Notes: generated by a model not told the origin, from the letters alone. A stretch of DNA of 64,000 nt from Bacillota bacterium (GCA_029974635.1 JARKQY010000024.1:310001-374000); one strand, 5' to 3'. Shown: positions 29,799-40,140, counted from the stretch's first letter. A program made the numbers and translations.

Positions 29799-30109
29799 AA
29801 TGTTTTAACCCAGTAAACCCTAAATTCCGTCAAAAATAAGTTTGTGAATTTAGTAGTCCCAAAACAAGGTTACTGGACAGGGTTAACTGGATTAAGGGGA
29901 TTTTTCATAAATATATTTTATCCCGTAAATCCTCGAAAAATGATCTTAGCTGGTTTTCTGTCTTCTTTATTCTGTTTTTTCCATCATAAGAAATTCAGGC
30001 TTAAGGGCCTAATCTTTGGGGAATAGCTGACCAATACCAATTTACGTATGAAAAGGAGGAATTTTTACCCATTGCGCCGAATCATAAAAGAGAAAGGAGG
30101 CGGTTCGTC

Positions 30110-30769
30110 ATGTTGGTTTCGACCCAACGTAAAATCGCCTTGCGCTGTCCTCTTTGTGGTAGGCTGGATTTTCACGAGTTTTCCATATTTAATTTTTCAG
30201 GCCATACACCGCTACGGGTCAATTGTAAATGCGGATTTCAAAAACTGATAATAAACACCAGGGACTATCAGGAGTTCCAGCTTCAATTGCCCTGCCTTAT
30301 TTGTGAGGAAGTACATATCCTTAAATTTAAACGCCATGAGTTAATGGAACAGCGGCTTTCAGTTCTACGATGTACCGAGACAGGACAAGACTTGGGATAT
30401 ATAGGGGTTGAGGCTTCAATTAACCGTATAATTCGGCAAAAACAGGACGACATCGGGAGTATTATCAATAATTTAGGCTTTGAAGATTATTTTACCAATC
30501 CGCAAGTTATGTTCGAGATTTTAAATCAACTGCATCAAATTGCAGATGAAAATAATCTTTTTTGCTCCTGTGGCAATAATCAAATCGAGATTGATGTTTT
30601 TCCCGAAAAATTAGAGTTACATTGCCCGTATTGCCAAAGTATACACGTAATTTACGCCGAAACCATTGAAGATCTTTACATGGTAAGAAAAGTAAAGTTA
30701 ATCATCATGACCGAAAAAGGATTTACCAGTTTTGATTCCAGTAAAGTTCACCCCAGCCTTAAATCCTAA
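30110..30769 (+). CDS. Cysteine-rich zinc-ribbon protein, 219 aa (unknown)
   Basis: Four cysteine-pair knuckles are visible: LRCPLCGR near 12-17, VNCKCGF near 42, LPCLICEE near 62, and later LFCSCGNN with LHCPYCQS. This fits two or more treble-clef/zinc-ribbon folds. The first resembles the CpXC domain (CPxC...CxC). A helical middle (about 90-150) separates the zinc modules. Function is unknown, but such proteins often bind nucleic acid or protein partners. RBS AAAGGAGG precedes ATG 30110, and the 311-bp space before it shows only low-complexity words such as CCCGTAAATCC. Confidence 0.55.
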   Translation: MLVSTQRKIALRCPLCGRLDFHEFSIFNFSGHTPLRVNCKCGFQKLIINTRDYQEFQLQLPCLICEEVHILKFKRHELMEQRLSVLRCTETGQDLGYIGVEASINRIIRQKQDDIGSIINNLGFEDYFTNPQVMFEILNQLHQIADENNLFCSCGNNQIEIDVFPEKLELHCPYCQSIHVIYAETIEDLYMVRKVKLIIMTEKGFTSFDSSKVHPSLKS

Positions 30770-31050
30770 ACTCCCTTCGTGTAAAATTATCCAGATGTCA
30801 TATTTGAAGCTGCCCTAAACTGGGGAACATTTTTGTGTTGCGCGAAAAGCGCGCCACGAATAGTAGGATGTCATTGATTGATTTTGAAGTAAATCCGGGA
30901 TGAATCTTCATCACCCAATTTGAGTATTTTGAGCCGGCGTACCGGTTTGCCAGGGACTTCTTCGTGTTTGAAATTAAGTCAAAAAAAATAGTAAATCTTT
31001 GGTGTTAAATTACATAATAATGAATGTGTTGTAAAAAGGGAGGCTAATTA

Positions 31051-32337
31051 ATGCAGCTAGCCGATTTAGAAGTTAAGACCTTGCAAGAACTTCAAGATAT
31101 GGCTCAGGACTTGGCGATTGAAAGTTATACTAAATTTCGAAAGCGGGAATTGATTTTTGAACTATTGAAAGTGTTGGCAGTCAAGGAAGGTTTAATTTTT
31201 TCGCAGGGAGTCCTGGAAATTTTACCGGATGGTTTTGGTTTTTTGCGAGTGGAAGGATTTAGTCCCGGACCTGAGGATATCTATGTTTCAGCCTCTCAAA
31301 TCCGCCGGTTTAATCTCCGGACCGGCGATCTGGTTTCAGGACAGGTGCGCCCTCCCAAAGATAATGAAAAGTATTTCGCCTTACTAAAAGTACAAGCGGT
31401 GAATATGCTGGATCCTGACTCTATCAAACTGCGGTATCACTTTGAAGAGTTGACCCCCGTATATCCCGATGCCAGGATTTCTCTGGAAACTACTTTTAAA
31501 GAAACCGCCATGCGCATGATGGATATTATGGCTCCCATCGGCAAAGGCCAGCGGGGGATGATTGTTTCACCGCCAAAAGCCGGTAAAACCACTTTGTTGA
31601 AAAAAATTGCCAATAGTATTACTTCCAACCATCCGGAAATTGATCTAATCGTTTTATTAATCGATGAACGTCCGGAAGAGGTAACGGATATGTCCCGTTC
31701 GGTAAAAGGAGAAGTGGTTAGTTCCACCTTCGATTTACCGGCCGAGAACCATGTCAGGGTGGCGGAGCTGGTATTGGAACGCGCCAAAAGAATGGTTGAG
31801 GTGGGTAAGGACGTAATCATCCTACTGGATTCCATAACCCGGCTTGCCAGGGCTTATAATCTGGTAGAACCTCCCAGTGGCAGGACTTTATCCGGAGGTG
31901 TCGACCCGAATGCCTTGCATAAACCGAAACGTTTCTTCGGAGCAGCCCGAAATATTGAAGAGGGCGGCAGTTTGACGATTATGGCCACTGCTCTGGTGGA
32001 GACCGGCTCCCGGATGGATGATGTTATTTTTGAAGAGTTCAAAGGAACTGGCAATATGGAACTTCATTTGGATCGTAAACTGGCCGACCGGCGTATCTTC
32101 CCGGCAATAGATATTGTCCGCTCCGGAACCCGTAAAGAGGAGCTTTTGCTTAAACCCCAAGAGTTGGAGTGCAATTGGGTTTTGCGTAAAGTATTAAGTA
32201 CGTTAGGCCCGCTAGAAACCATGGAGTTGTTGCTGGATCGTTTAACCCATACCAAGTCCAATGAAGAGTTTCGTGAATTAATCATGACCTCATCATTTGC
32301 TGAAAATGTTCTAAAAAACCGTGACGACGAATTATAA
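31051..32337 (+). CDS. rho: Transcription termination factor Rho
   Basis: The 428-residue hexameric RNA helicase has an N-terminal helical domain (LKTLQELQ-like), an RNA-binding cold-shock/OB domain ([14 protein letters not shown]), Walker [11 protein letters not shown] at about 173-182, Walker [15 protein letters not shown], and Q/R-loop regions. It terminates untranslated RNA. RBS GGGAGG lies 6 nt before ATG 31051. A perfect 13-bp terminator ends the gene. The 281-bp upstream gap holds only a weak GCGC hairpin near 30839 and no clear Rho autoregulatory leader. Confidence 0.96.
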   Translation: MQLADLEVKTLQELQDMAQDLAIESYTKFRKRELIFELLKVLAVKEGLIFSQGVLEILPDGFGFLRVEGFSPGPEDIYVSASQIRRFNLRTGDLVSGQVRPPKDNEKYFALLKVQAVNMLDPDSIKLRYHFEELTPVYPDARISLETTFKETAMRMMDIMAPIGKGQRGMIVSPPKAGKTTLLKKIANSITSNHPEIDLIVLLIDERPEEVTDMSRSVKGEVVSSTFDLPAENHVRVAELVLERAKRMVEVGKDVIILLDSITRLARAYNLVEPPSGRTLSGGVDPNALHKPKRFFGAARNIEEGGSLTIMATALVETGSRMDDVIFEEFKGTGNMELHLDRKLADRRIFPAIDIVRSGTRKEELLLKPQELECNWVLRKVLSTLGPLETMELLLDRLTHTKSNEEFRELIMTSSFAENVLKNRDDEL

Positions 32338-32408
32338 TACCAAGCTATAAAATAAGGCAAATTTTTATTTCATAACGCGGAAAAATTTTACAAACCATAA
32401 GGTATATG

Positions 32409-32446
32409 TTCCTTCAAATAGAGTTAAACTATTTGAAGGAATTTTT
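32409..32446 (+). terminator. Intrinsic terminator of rho
   Basis: A perfect 13-bp stem (32409-32421 with 32429-32441), a 7-nt loop and TTTTTATT follow the rho stop by about 70 nt. Confidence 0.93.
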
Positions 32447-32490
32447 ATTATCTTGAAATGAATTATCTTGGAATTTATGGGAGGAGAATT

Positions 32491-33420
32491 GTGGAACCAT
32501 TTTCAAGGCTGATTCGGCAACTTGGTTTCCAGAGACTGAAACTCTGTCTAATACTGGGTTCCTTGCTCTGGGTCATCCTTTTAAATCCTATGACCATCCG
32601 TTCGCAACATTGGGAGAAAGACGTAAGTATCTTTAACTTTAAAACGTTGGCAAATCAAGAAATGAATAGTTTACTTGACGGATTGAAACCCGGGATAACA
32701 GCTTACCATCTTAAAAAAGGAGATACTCTTTACCGGTTGAGTAAAGACTACTTTATTTCCTTATCGGAACTCCTGGCGATAAACCGTGTTAAGGACCCCC
32801 GGCAACTGGCCGTGAATACGAAAATCTTTATTCCACCGGTAGATTATGGGGTATATAATATCCAACAATACTGCTTAAAATCCGGTGATACGCTTAATAA
32901 GCTGTTAGCCGCATATAATTTATCACTTTGGCAGTTTAAACGGCTAAACCCATCGGCGGAAGATATAAAAACGGGTAATATCGTTTTTTTACCCCGTTAT
33001 CCGTTGGAGAACCGTTACCGTATGGCGGGTGCCAATTATCACCGTATGAGGGCCGTCATGATCCGGCCAGTCTATGGAATGGTAACTTCCAGATATGGTG
33101 TTCGATGGGGCAGGATGCACTATGGGGTCGATTTGGCGGCACCAGCCGGCACACCGGTCAAAGCCGCCAGCAATGGGAAAATTGTTTTTTCGGGATGGCG
33201 GGGAGCATACGGACTATTGGTCATCATTGATCATGGCCAATTCAAAACATACTATGGTCATTTGTCGAAGATTTTAACCAGAAACGACCAGTCGGTGAAG
33301 CAGGGGAGTGTGATTGGGTTAGTGGGCGCTACCGGAAGGGCATATGGCAATCACCTGCACTTTGAAGTTGAACGGTATGGAAAAAAAGTCAACCCTTTAC
33401 CATATTTGAAGAAATACTGA
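32491..33420 (+). CDS. LysM-LysM-M23 peptidoglycan endopeptidase
   Basis: The order is one N-terminal membrane segment (LKLCLILGSLLWVILLN), two LysM cell-wall domains (KKGDTLYRLSKDYFIS..., KSGDTLNKLLAAYNLS...), and an M23 metallopeptidase. The metallopeptidase has zinc ligands HYGVDLA and HLHFEV and the GHLS loop. It cuts peptide cross-links in the envelope. An ATG at 32458 is in frame without ribosome site, while GTG 32491 sits 6-7 nt after GGGAGGAG, so I chose the GTG (309 aa). It stands between the rho terminator and the ctsR promoter. Confidence 0.88.
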   Translation: MEPFSRLIRQLGFQRLKLCLILGSLLWVILLNPMTIRSQHWEKDVSIFNFKTLANQEMNSLLDGLKPGITAYHLKKGDTLYRLSKDYFISLSELLAINRVKDPRQLAVNTKIFIPPVDYGVYNIQQYCLKSGDTLNKLLAAYNLSLWQFKRLNPSAEDIKTGNIVFLPRYPLENRYRMAGANYHRMRAVMIRPVYGMVTSRYGVRWGRMHYGVDLAAPAGTPVKAASNGKIVFSGWRGAYGLLVIIDHGQFKTYYGHLSKILTRNDQSVKQGSVIGLVGATGRAYGNHLHFEVERYGKKVNPLPYLKKY

Positions 33421-33446
33421 CTTCACCGCCTAAAAATCATGAAAAC

Positions 33447-33464
33447 GGTCAATAATGGGTCAAA
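33447..33464. promoter_or_regulatory. Imperfect distal CtsR-like box
   Basis: GGTCAAT (33447-33453) and GGTCAAA (33458-33464) are direct heptads, but are 11 rather than 10 bp apart from start to start. This is a weaker second candidate, 60 bp upstream of the ctsR -35. Confidence 0.35.
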
Positions 33465-33522
33465 AAAATAGCTTAAGGGGTTAAAATGGAGAAATTGGGA
33501 AGGAAATTACATAAACCTTCCC

Positions 33523-33570
33523 TTGTTTTTTGGGTGAAAATTATTTACAATAAGGTCAGAGAAGGTCAGG
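33523..33570 (+). promoter_or_regulatory. ctsR promoter with overlapping CtsR operator
   Basis: TTGTTT (33523-33528), a 17-bp spacer and TACAAT (33546-33551) form a sigma-A promoter. Just after the -10 lie direct heptads GGTCAGA (33554-33560) and GGTCAGG (33564-33570), with the 3-nt GAA spacer of the CtsR consensus (RGTCAAA-NAN-RGTCAAA). A bound repressor would cover the transcription start and the ribosome site. Confidence 0.82.
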
Positions 33571-33572
33571 GG

Positions 33573-34043
33573 ATGAAAATGAGAAACTTAGCTGAACTTA
33601 TCGAACATTACCTGCGGGGAATTCTTACGCAGACAAATACCGTGGAATTGCAACGCCGTGAGTTGGCTAAAATTTTTCGTTGCGCTCCTTCCCAAATCAA
33701 TTATGTGCTGGAAACCAGGTTTACTTTTGACCGGGGGTTTCTCGTGGAGAGCAAGCGGGGTGGCGGAGGTTATATCCGGATAACCCAAATCAAATGGAAA
33801 AGCGCGGTTGATCTGCCACAATTAATTAATGAACTGATTCCCGGATCATTGAACCAAAATGAAGCGGCCGCTTTGGTAAGCGGTTTAGTGGAAAAGGAAT
33901 TGATTGGTCCGGAGGCTGCTCAATTAGCATTACAGTTAATGGCCCATGATTTTGGAGATCTCCCGGACGAGTATGCGGGTTGTTTGCGGGCAAAGTTTCT
34001 GAAGGCTTTATTATTGGTTTTAGGGAGCCAAGAGCAGGAATAA
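33573..34043 (+). CDS. ctsR: CtsR, class III heat-shock repressor
   Basis: The protein (about 157 residues) has the winged-HTH (MRNLAELIEHYLR, FRCAPSQINYVLETRF) and the RGGGGYI beta-wing characteristic of CtsR. The C-terminal part ends at an MAHDF-like dimerisation region. It represses clp genes and is inactivated by the McsA/McsB arginine kinase system and ClpCP degradation on heat stress. The open frame begins at 33486, but ATG 33573 (or 33579) lies after the operator and matches the family length. Autorepression is supported by the heptad box overlapping the promoter. Confidence 0.93.
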   Translation: MKMRNLAELIEHYLRGILTQTNTVELQRRELAKIFRCAPSQINYVLETRFTFDRGFLVESKRGGGGYIRITQIKWKSAVDLPQLINELIPGSLNQNEAAALVSGLVEKELIGPEAAQLALQLMAHDFGDLPDEYAGCLRAKFLKALLLVLGSQEQE

Positions 34044-34081
34044 AATGTTTTGATAATATGCCAAAAAAAGAGGTGAGTGCT

Positions 34082-34591
34082 TTGTTGTGCCAAAGATGTC
34101 AAGAAAGACCGGCCACCGTTCATTTAACCAAGATGTTTGACCATGAAAAGACGGAGCTTCATTTATGTGAATTATGCGCAAAGTCGGTGGGAAGCGAGTT
34201 GGGTTTTATTTTTGGGCCGAATTTCACCTTTCAAAACCTGATCGCCGGGTTGCTTGAAGGAGATTTGGGAATGTATCCGCAGCCAACCGCCGACAAAGGA
34301 CTTTGCTGTGAAAATTGTGGTTTGACTTTTTCTGATTTTCGGAACGGTGGTATGTTGGGTTGCGGTGATTGTTACCGGTATTTTCAAAATGGACTGGAGC
34401 CGTTACTCAAAAAGGTCCATGGGAGTCACCGGCATATAGGGAAAGTACCGAAACGCACTGGCGGTAAGGTCCGGATTCGCAAGGAAATTGAGGACCTTCG
34501 TTTGGAACTTCAAAGAGCAATTGGTAAAGAAGATTACGAACACGCGGCGTATCTGCGTGACGAAATCCGCCGCCGTGAGCGGGAGTTATAG
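34082..34591 (+). CDS. mcsA: McsA, zinc-finger activator of McsB
   Basis: Start by alignment to the family: M-x-CQxCxxRPATVH. No ATG exists near it. TTG 34082 (or 34085) follows AGAGGTGA, so translation likely begins MLCQRCQERP. An ATG at 34058 is less fitting. Two CxxC pairs (CQRC, CELC) and a second CENC/CGDC set bind zinc. A C-terminal UVR-like coiled coil (EDLRLELQRAIGKEDYEHAAYLRDEI) contacts ClpC or McsB. The protein tunes the arginine kinase and CtsR. It is 38 bp downstream of ctsR and 12 bp before mcsB. Confidence 0.88.
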   Translation: MLCQRCQERPATVHLTKMFDHEKTELHLCELCAKSVGSELGFIFGPNFTFQNLIAGLLEGDLGMYPQPTADKGLCCENCGLTFSDFRNGGMLGCGDCYRYFQNGLEPLLKKVHGSHRHIGKVPKRTGGKVRIRKEIEDLRLELQRAIGKEDYEHAAYLRDEIRRREREL

Positions 34592-34603
34592 GGGGGATTT
34601 TCG

Positions 34604-35659
34604 TTGATTAATCAAGAGCATTTAAAAGATTTTTTACCCGGATGGGTTTTTGTAAACGGAGATTCGGGCGATGTTGCTTTTAGCAGCCGTATCCGGCTGG
34701 CCCGTAATTTAAAAGGGTTTCCGTTTCCAAGTTACGCCAATGAACAACAATTGGCTGTCATTAATGAAACTGTCAAACAGGCACTGAAAAACAAATCCGA
34801 TTTCGGTTTATTGGAGTTTAAGAATATTGAAGATCTGACTCCCGGAGAGCGGCTGGTCTTAGTGGAAAAACATCTTTGCAGTCCGCAGTTTATCGAAAAT
34901 CCCCGCTTTAAAACGCTGATAGTGAATGAAGAACAGTCTATCAGCATAATGGTCAATGAGGAGGACCATTTACGGATTCAAACCATCATGCCGGGGTTTT
35001 CGTTGGAAAATGCTTTGCTGCTCGCGAACCGGGTGGATGATTTCTTTGAAAGTTCGTTGGAATATTGTTTTGATGAATATTGCGGTTATCTTACCGCTTG
35101 TCCCACCAATGTTGGAACCGGTATCAGGGCGTCAGTGATGCTCCATCTCCCGGGTTTAACCTTGGTGGATCAGGTTAAAAAGGTTCTTTCCGCCCTGGCA
35201 CATATCGGAATCAACGTCCGCGGCATGTATGGCGAAGGGACCGAATCTTACGGGGATCTTTATCAAGTCTCCAATCAAGTAACCCTGGGACGTTCTGAGG
35301 AAGATTTGGCCAATCATTTAAAGAGTGTTTGCCGTCAAGTTATTGAACAGGAGAAAGCGGTCCGGGAAGCCTTGCTAAAGGATTCAAAGGTCCAGCTTGA
35401 AGATAAACTCTGCCGTTCTTACGGGATTTTAACCCAAGCCAGAATGTTAACCTCCCAGGAAGCGTTAAAATTATTATCCGATGCGAAACTTGGCGTTGAA
35501 TTGGGAATAATAGCCGGAGTGAATGTGATTAATATCCGGAAACTGTTTTTCCTGACCAGAGCTTCAATCCTCCAAAAGATGGTGGGCAGGGAATTGTCTC
35601 CTTCGGAACGTGACTTTTACAGGGCGAAAACGATACGCGACTTTTTAAATCAAGTTTGA
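34604..35659 (+). CDS. mcsB: McsB, protein-arginine kinase
   Basis: The 351-residue ATP:guanido-phosphotransferase fold contains FSSRIRLARNLKGFPF and the long CPTNVGTGIRASVMLHLP motif with the catalytic-type Cys near 167. It phosphorylates arginines on CtsR and on misfolded proteins, which are then degraded by ClpCP. The start is a TTG at 34604 with RBS GGGGGGA. It is followed by clpC after 66 bp. As in other Bacillota, the order ctsR-mcsA-mcsB-clpC links the repressor with its inactivating kinase and unfoldase. Confidence 0.95.
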   Translation: MINQEHLKDFLPGWVFVNGDSGDVAFSSRIRLARNLKGFPFPSYANEQQLAVINETVKQALKNKSDFGLLEFKNIEDLTPGERLVLVEKHLCSPQFIENPRFKTLIVNEEQSISIMVNEEDHLRIQTIMPGFSLENALLLANRVDDFFESSLEYCFDEYCGYLTACPTNVGTGIRASVMLHLPGLTLVDQVKKVLSALAHIGINVRGMYGEGTESYGDLYQVSNQVTLGRSEEDLANHLKSVCRQVIEQEKAVREALLKDSKVQLEDKLCRSYGILTQARMLTSQEALKLLSDAKLGVELGIIAGVNVINIRKLFFLTRASILQKMVGRELSPSERDFYRAKTIRDFLNQV

Positions 35660-35725
35660 ACCAATCAATAACCGCAAGATCAATAAGGCCTTTTACTTTA
35701 TAATGCAAATAAAGAGGTGATCCAA

Positions 35726-38182
35726 ATGTTTGAACGATTTACTGAACGGGCGCGAAAAGTAGTATATCTGGCTCAACAGGAAGCAGCGCGGTTGGGACAT
35801 AACGTAGTAGGAACCGAGCATTTGTTATTGGGTTTGGTTGCCGAGGGAGAAGGGGTGGCTGCCAAAGCTTTGGAAGCCCTGGATATTAATTTGCCTCGAA
35901 TTCGCAGCGAGGTTGAAAAGATAATTGGATCCGGTGAAACCAATCCATTTGGAGAGATTCCCTTTACCCCGCGCGCGAAAAGGGTTCTGGAACTGGCAGT
36001 GGATGAAGGAAGGCAGATGGGCCATAATTATGTCGGGACCGAACACATTTTACTCGGCTTAATCCGGGAAGGGGAAGGGGTAGCCGCTCAGGTATTAAAG
36101 AATTTGGGAGCGGATCTGGAAAAAGTCCGTAAAGAGGTAGTAAGCCTCTTAGGTGGGGGAGCCGGCGGTTTTAATGGAAGTCATGTTAAAGGAACCAGTA
36201 AAACCACCACTCTGAACCAGTTTGGCCGCGATCTAACTGAGTTGGCCAGGGTCGGTAAACTTGACCCGGTCATCGGCAGGGAAAATGAGATTGAACGGGT
36301 GATTCAAGTTTTGTCGCGCCGTACGAAAAACAACCCGGTGCTTATCGGTGAACCGGGAGTGGGAAAAACCGCCATTGCCGAAGGCTTAGCCCAAAAGGTT
36401 ATCAAAGGAGACGTGCCGGAGGTTCTTCAAAATAAACGGGTGGTTACTTTGGATATGGGATCAATGGTGGCCGGATCTAAATACCGGGGTGAATTTGAAG
36501 AACGGATGAAGAAAGTCATGGAAGAGATCCGTAACGCCGGAGATGTTATTTTGTTTATTGATGAGATGCATACTCTGGTAGGCGCCGGGGCCGCTGAAGG
36601 AGCAATTGACGCCGCCAATATTTTAAAACCTGCGTTGGCCCGCGGTGAACTTCAATGTATAGGAGCTACAACTCTGGATGAGTATCGTAAGCATGTAGAG
36701 AAAGATGCTGCTCTTGAACGGCGTTTCCAGCCGATCATGGTGGGTGAGCCGACGAAGGAGGAGACCAAACTTATTCTGCAGGGATTACGGGACCGTTATG
36801 AAGCCCATCACCGGGTTAAAATTACGGATGCGGCAATCGATGCGGCGGTTATTTTCTCGGATCGCTTTATTACCGACCGGTTTTTACCGGATAAGGCAAT
36901 CGATTTGATTGATGAAGCCGCTTCCAGGGTTCGGTTACAGACGACCATTACTCCCCCTGATCTGAAAGACCTTGAGGGACAACTCAATTTACTGCAACAA
37001 GAAAAAGAGGCGGCGATTAAAAATGAGGAATTTGAAAAAGCCGCTCAGTTCAGGGATCAAGAGCAAAAACTGCGGCAAAAAATGGATGGGTTGCGGAACG
37101 AATGGAAGAGCAAACGCAGCATGGCGGAGCCAATGGTTACCGAAGAAGAGATTGCGCATGTGGTCTCCAAATGGACCGGCATACCGGTAACCAAGTTACA
37201 GCAGGAAGAGACCGACCGCCTGTTGAAAATGGAGGAAATAATTCACCAACGGGTAATCGGCCAGGATGAAGCGGTTGAATCAGTTTCGAAAGCGATGCGC
37301 CGTGCCCGGGCCGGATTGAAAGATCCGAAACGTCCGATTGGCTCATTTATTTTCTTGGGACCAACCGGTGTTGGAAAGACCGAGTTGGCCAGAGCATTGG
37401 CTGAAGCGTTATTTGGGGATGAAAATGCCGTTGTACGGCTGGATATGTCCGAGTATATGGAACGGCATACCGTTTCCAGACTGGTGGGTTCGCCGCCGGG
37501 GTATGTGGGCTATGAGGAAGGAGGACAACTGACCGAGAAAGTCAGGCGTAAACCTTACTCGGTGGTATTATTGGACGAAATCGAGAAAGCCCATCCGGAA
37601 GTCTTTAACGTTTTATTGCAAGTCCTTGAGGACGGCAGACTTACAGATGCCCACGGCCGGACCGTTGATTTCCGGAATACGGTGATTATCATGACCTCTA
37701 ATGTGGGGGCGAATCTGATTGAGCGTTCCGGTAAAATTGGTTTCCAAATCTCCAAGGATGAGGAAAATGATAATTATCAAGCAATGAAGGACAAAGTTCT
37801 TGAGGAGTTGAAAAAGACTTTCCGTCCTGAATTTTTAAACCGTATCGATGAAGTTATTGTATTCCACGCGTTAACCCGGGAACAAATCAAGGATATAGTT
37901 GATTTGATGGCGAAACCGGTAGTCAAGCAGCTGGCTGAACGCAATATCAAATTGGAATTATCTACGGAAGCAAAAGAGATTTTAGCCCGTGAGGGTTTTG
38001 ATCCGACGTTTGGCGCTAGACCGTTACGCCGATCCATTCAGCGCTTAATTGAAAACCCCATTTCGGAAGAGCTCCTGAAGGGCAGTATTAAGCCCAACAC
38101 AGTTATCAGAGTCAATGTTCATAAGGATCAAATCGTTTTTGAGCATACTGAAAGGGAAAGTGTAGGAAGTATAACCGAATAA
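35726..38182 (+). CDS. clpC: ClpC, AAA+ unfoldase
   Basis: The 818-residue Hsp100 has an N-terminal Clp repeat domain, D1 with Walker [10 protein letters not shown] near 208, and Walker [10 protein letters not shown]. The M-domain coiled coil ([19 protein letters not shown]) recruits adaptors such as McsB. D2 has Walker [10 protein letters not shown] near 545 and [14 protein letters not shown]. With ClpP it degrades arginine-phosphorylated and misfolded proteins. A GTG three codons upstream (35717) is open but has no room for a ribosome site; ATG 35726 follows AGAGGTGATC. A terminator follows. Confidence 0.96.
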   Translation: MFERFTERARKVVYLAQQEAARLGHNVVGTEHLLLGLVAEGEGVAAKALEALDINLPRIRSEVEKIIGSGETNPFGEIPFTPRAKRVLELAVDEGRQMGHNYVGTEHILLGLIREGEGVAAQVLKNLGADLEKVRKEVVSLLGGGAGGFNGSHVKGTSKTTTLNQFGRDLTELARVGKLDPVIGRENEIERVIQVLSRRTKNNPVLIGEPGVGKTAIAEGLAQKVIKGDVPEVLQNKRVVTLDMGSMVAGSKYRGEFEERMKKVMEEIRNAGDVILFIDEMHTLVGAGAAEGAIDAANILKPALARGELQCIGATTLDEYRKHVEKDAALERRFQPIMVGEPTKEETKLILQGLRDRYEAHHRVKITDAAIDAAVIFSDRFITDRFLPDKAIDLIDEAASRVRLQTTITPPDLKDLEGQLNLLQQEKEAAIKNEEFEKAAQFRDQEQKLRQKMDGLRNEWKSKRSMAEPMVTEEEIAHVVSKWTGIPVTKLQQEETDRLLKMEEIIHQRVIGQDEAVESVSKAMRRARAGLKDPKRPIGSFIFLGPTGVGKTELARALAEALFGDENAVVRLDMSEYMERHTVSRLVGSPPGYVGYEEGGQLTEKVRRKPYSVVLLDEIEKAHPEVFNVLLQVLEDGRLTDAHGRTVDFRNTVIIMTSNVGANLIERSGKIGFQISKDEENDNYQAMKDKVLEELKKTFRPEFLNRIDEVIVFHALTREQIKDIVDLMAKPVVKQLAERNIKLELSTEAKEILAREGFDPTFGARPLRRSIQRLIENPISEELLKGSIKPNTVIRVNVHKDQIVFEHTERESVGSITE

Positions 38183-38195
38183 AGTGTTTTTACCC

Positions 38196-38238
38196 AAAGA
38201 CTGTCCAAAGATAACTAATCTTGGACAGTCTTTTAATT
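38196..38238 (+). terminator. Terminator of ctsR-clpC operon
   Basis: AAAGACTGTCCAA (38196-38208) pairs with TTGGACAGTCTTT (38221-38233), followed by TAATT. A one-base bulge in the inner part is tolerable. Confidence 0.88.
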
Positions 38239-38270
38239 ATGACGGAATCATAAAAAATTATGGAAAATAT

Positions 38271-38298
38271 TAAACTTATCCCGGATTTTTCCCGATAT
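38271..38298 (+). promoter_or_regulatory. Possible sigma-28 (flagellar) promoter before cheX
   Basis: TAAA (38271-38274) and CCCGATAT (38291-38298) are 16 bp apart, close to TAAA-N15-GCCGATAA. The downstream gene is a chemotaxis phosphatase, which fits, but the match is imperfect. Confidence 0.3.
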
Positions 38299-38481
38299 TT
38301 AGTATAGCGCTTTAAAAATTATATATCAAAAAGAGAAAAACGCTTTACTTTATGACTTCACCGCTGCTTTTTTGTTTGGCAGGAAAAGATGTATGTTATG
38401 CAGAAGTGAAACTTTGTATCATGGGATTTTAAGTTTTTTACAGCTTTTCATATATTAATATTAAATTTGAGGAGGCGCCCC

Positions 38482-38952
38482 ATGAAGGTAGAATTCATTA
38501 ACCCATTTGTTTCGGCAGCTTTTGTGGTATTGGAGAAGGTTGCAAAAACAAAAGTATCCAAAGGTAAACTCAGTTTGTTGTCCTCCCCCATTGAAGGAAA
38601 AGAGGTCAATACGGTCATTGGCGTGACAGGCGATATTTTGGGACAAGTCATCTACAGTATGTCTACTCAAACAGCTCAGAAAATCGCTTCGGTAATGTTG
38701 ATGGGAATGCCGGTGGATGATTTTGACGAAATCGGTAAAAGCGCAATCAGTGAACTTGGCAATATCATCACCGGAAATGCCGCTACTGAACTGGGTAATA
38801 ACGGCTATTGCTGCAATATCACCCCGCCGACGCTATTTATGGGGAAAGATGTTGTTGTCTCGTTTAAGGACTTACAGATTCTAGTTATCCCCGTAGTTAC
38901 GGACCTTGGAGAGATTATCATCAATGTGGCCTTGCGGGAAGCGGATCAATAA
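38482..38952 (+). CDS. cheX: CheX-like CheY-P phosphatase
   Basis: The protein (about 156 residues) carries the single phosphatase helix pattern EIGKSAISELGNIITGNAATEL, with the E-x-x-N signature of the CheC/CheX/FliY family. CheX dephosphorylates CheY-P and helps adaptation. ATG 38482 follows GAGGAGG with good spacing. The next gene, 14 bp later, encodes an HD-GYP protein, suggesting a link between chemotaxis output and c-di-GMP breakdown. Confidence 0.82.
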   Translation: MKVEFINPFVSAAFVVLEKVAKTKVSKGKLSLLSSPIEGKEVNTVIGVTGDILGQVIYSMSTQTAQKIASVMLMGMPVDDFDEIGKSAISELGNIITGNAATELGNNGYCCNITPPTLFMGKDVVVSFKDLQILVIPVVTDLGEIIINVALREADQ

Positions 38953-38966
38953 TTGAGGGATAAAAG

Positions 38967-40082
38967 ATGAAGTCTATTAGAGTTTCGGCCCTTGTTCCGG
39001 GAATGATTGTCGCTAGAGATGTATTCGACCCGACGGGTCTTTTGATGTTAAATGAGGGAACGGTATTAACCACTGAATTGATTACCAAACTTGATTTTTG
39101 GGGCTTGGATGAGGTTGTCATCGAGGAACCGTCTCCCTCGCTAAAGGAACAGCAAGAAATCGCCATTACTCCTCAAATTAAGGCTGCTCATGAACGGGCA
39201 ATTGATTTGACCGGAAGTTTAATGTCAAACCCGGAGATAAGAGACGGAGATGCCTTGATATTAAAGGGGATGGTAGGAGATATTGAAAGCCAGATTCAGT
39301 TAAACAGTAATGTATTATTGAATTTGTGCCATATAAAAACTCATGATAACTATTTGTATTCCCACTCCGTCAATGTAAGTATCGTGGCAATGATAATCGG
39401 CCGGGGATTGCGTTTGGATGATAACACCTTGAAAAACCTGGGTTTATCCGCATTATTGCACGACTTCGGAATGACCAAAATCGATAAAGCAATCTACGAT
39501 CAGGACCAAAAACTAACCGCCGAGGAGCGGATCAGGATTGAGCGTCATCCCGTTTACGGATACGAATTATTATGCAATGCCGAAGATTTCAGCGAGGACG
39601 TTTTACTCGGAATTAAGCAACATCACGAACGCTTTAACGGTAGCGGATATCCCGACGGGCTAAGCGGCGAGGAGATCAGTTTGTTCGGCAGAATAATTGC
39701 GGTGGCGGATGTATATGACGCTTGCCTTTCCTTGCGTAAACATCGCCCGCGAATGACACCCTATGAAACCCTGAAAAATCTTTTGGGCGAATCCCGTTTA
39801 TTTGACATCAAAATTCTGAAAGCTTTGGTAACCAGCATGGCCATATATCCCATCGGCAGTTTTGTGCGATTGAATACCGGAGAAATTGCCAAGGTAATCG
39901 GTATTAACCACGGGTTCCCCTTCCGGCCGGACATCCGGATTTATTTGGACCGCAATCATCAAAAACTTGAAAAACCGATTCGGATTAATTTGTCCGATGG
40001 GGATTACACCCAGACGTATATCCAGGAAACTCTTGATTATGAAGAATCTGAACGAATGTATGTTTTGTTTGGGGATCAATAA
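38967..40082 (+). CDS. HD-GYP c-di-GMP phosphodiesterase
   Basis: A DUF3391-like N-terminal segment precedes the HD-GYP core in this 371-residue protein. ALLHDFGMTKID (HD metal ligands) lies near 172, and HHERFNGSGYPDGLSGEEIS (GYP) near 220. This family hydrolyses c-di-GMP and favours motility. No transmembrane or receiver domain is attached. The protein follows cheX by 14 bp and is likely co-transcribed. Three small hairpins and two terminators follow. Confidence 0.9.
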   Translation: MKSIRVSALVPGMIVARDVFDPTGLLMLNEGTVLTTELITKLDFWGLDEVVIEEPSPSLKEQQEIAITPQIKAAHERAIDLTGSLMSNPEIRDGDALILKGMVGDIESQIQLNSNVLLNLCHIKTHDNYLYSHSVNVSIVAMIIGRGLRLDDNTLKNLGLSALLHDFGMTKIDKAIYDQDQKLTAEERIRIERHPVYGYELLCNAEDFSEDVLLGIKQHHERFNGSGYPDGLSGEEISLFGRIIAVADVYDACLSLRKHRPRMTPYETLKNLLGESRLFDIKILKALVTSMAIYPIGSFVRLNTGEIAKVIGINHGFPFRPDIRIYLDRNHQKLEKPIRINLSDGDYTQTYIQETLDYEESERMYVLFGDQ

Positions 40083-40140
40083 CAAGCAAACGCTTGTTTA
40101 GTAAGCAAAGCTTGTATAGCAAGTAAATACTTGTTTTTTT
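40081..40140 (+). terminator. Three tandem small hairpins ending in a T-run
   Basis: AACAAGC-AAAC-GCTTGTT (40081-40098), AAGC-AAA-GCTT (about 40104-40114) and CAAGTA-AA-TACTTG (40120-40133) follow the HD-GYP stop codon. The last runs into TTTTTTT, so at least it can terminate. The three are clearly related by sequence. Confidence 0.75.

Noticed and set aside
29844-30026. 60-codon open frame between cheB and the zinc-ribbon gene
   Set aside because: No ribosome site; it is made of low-complexity intergenic words.
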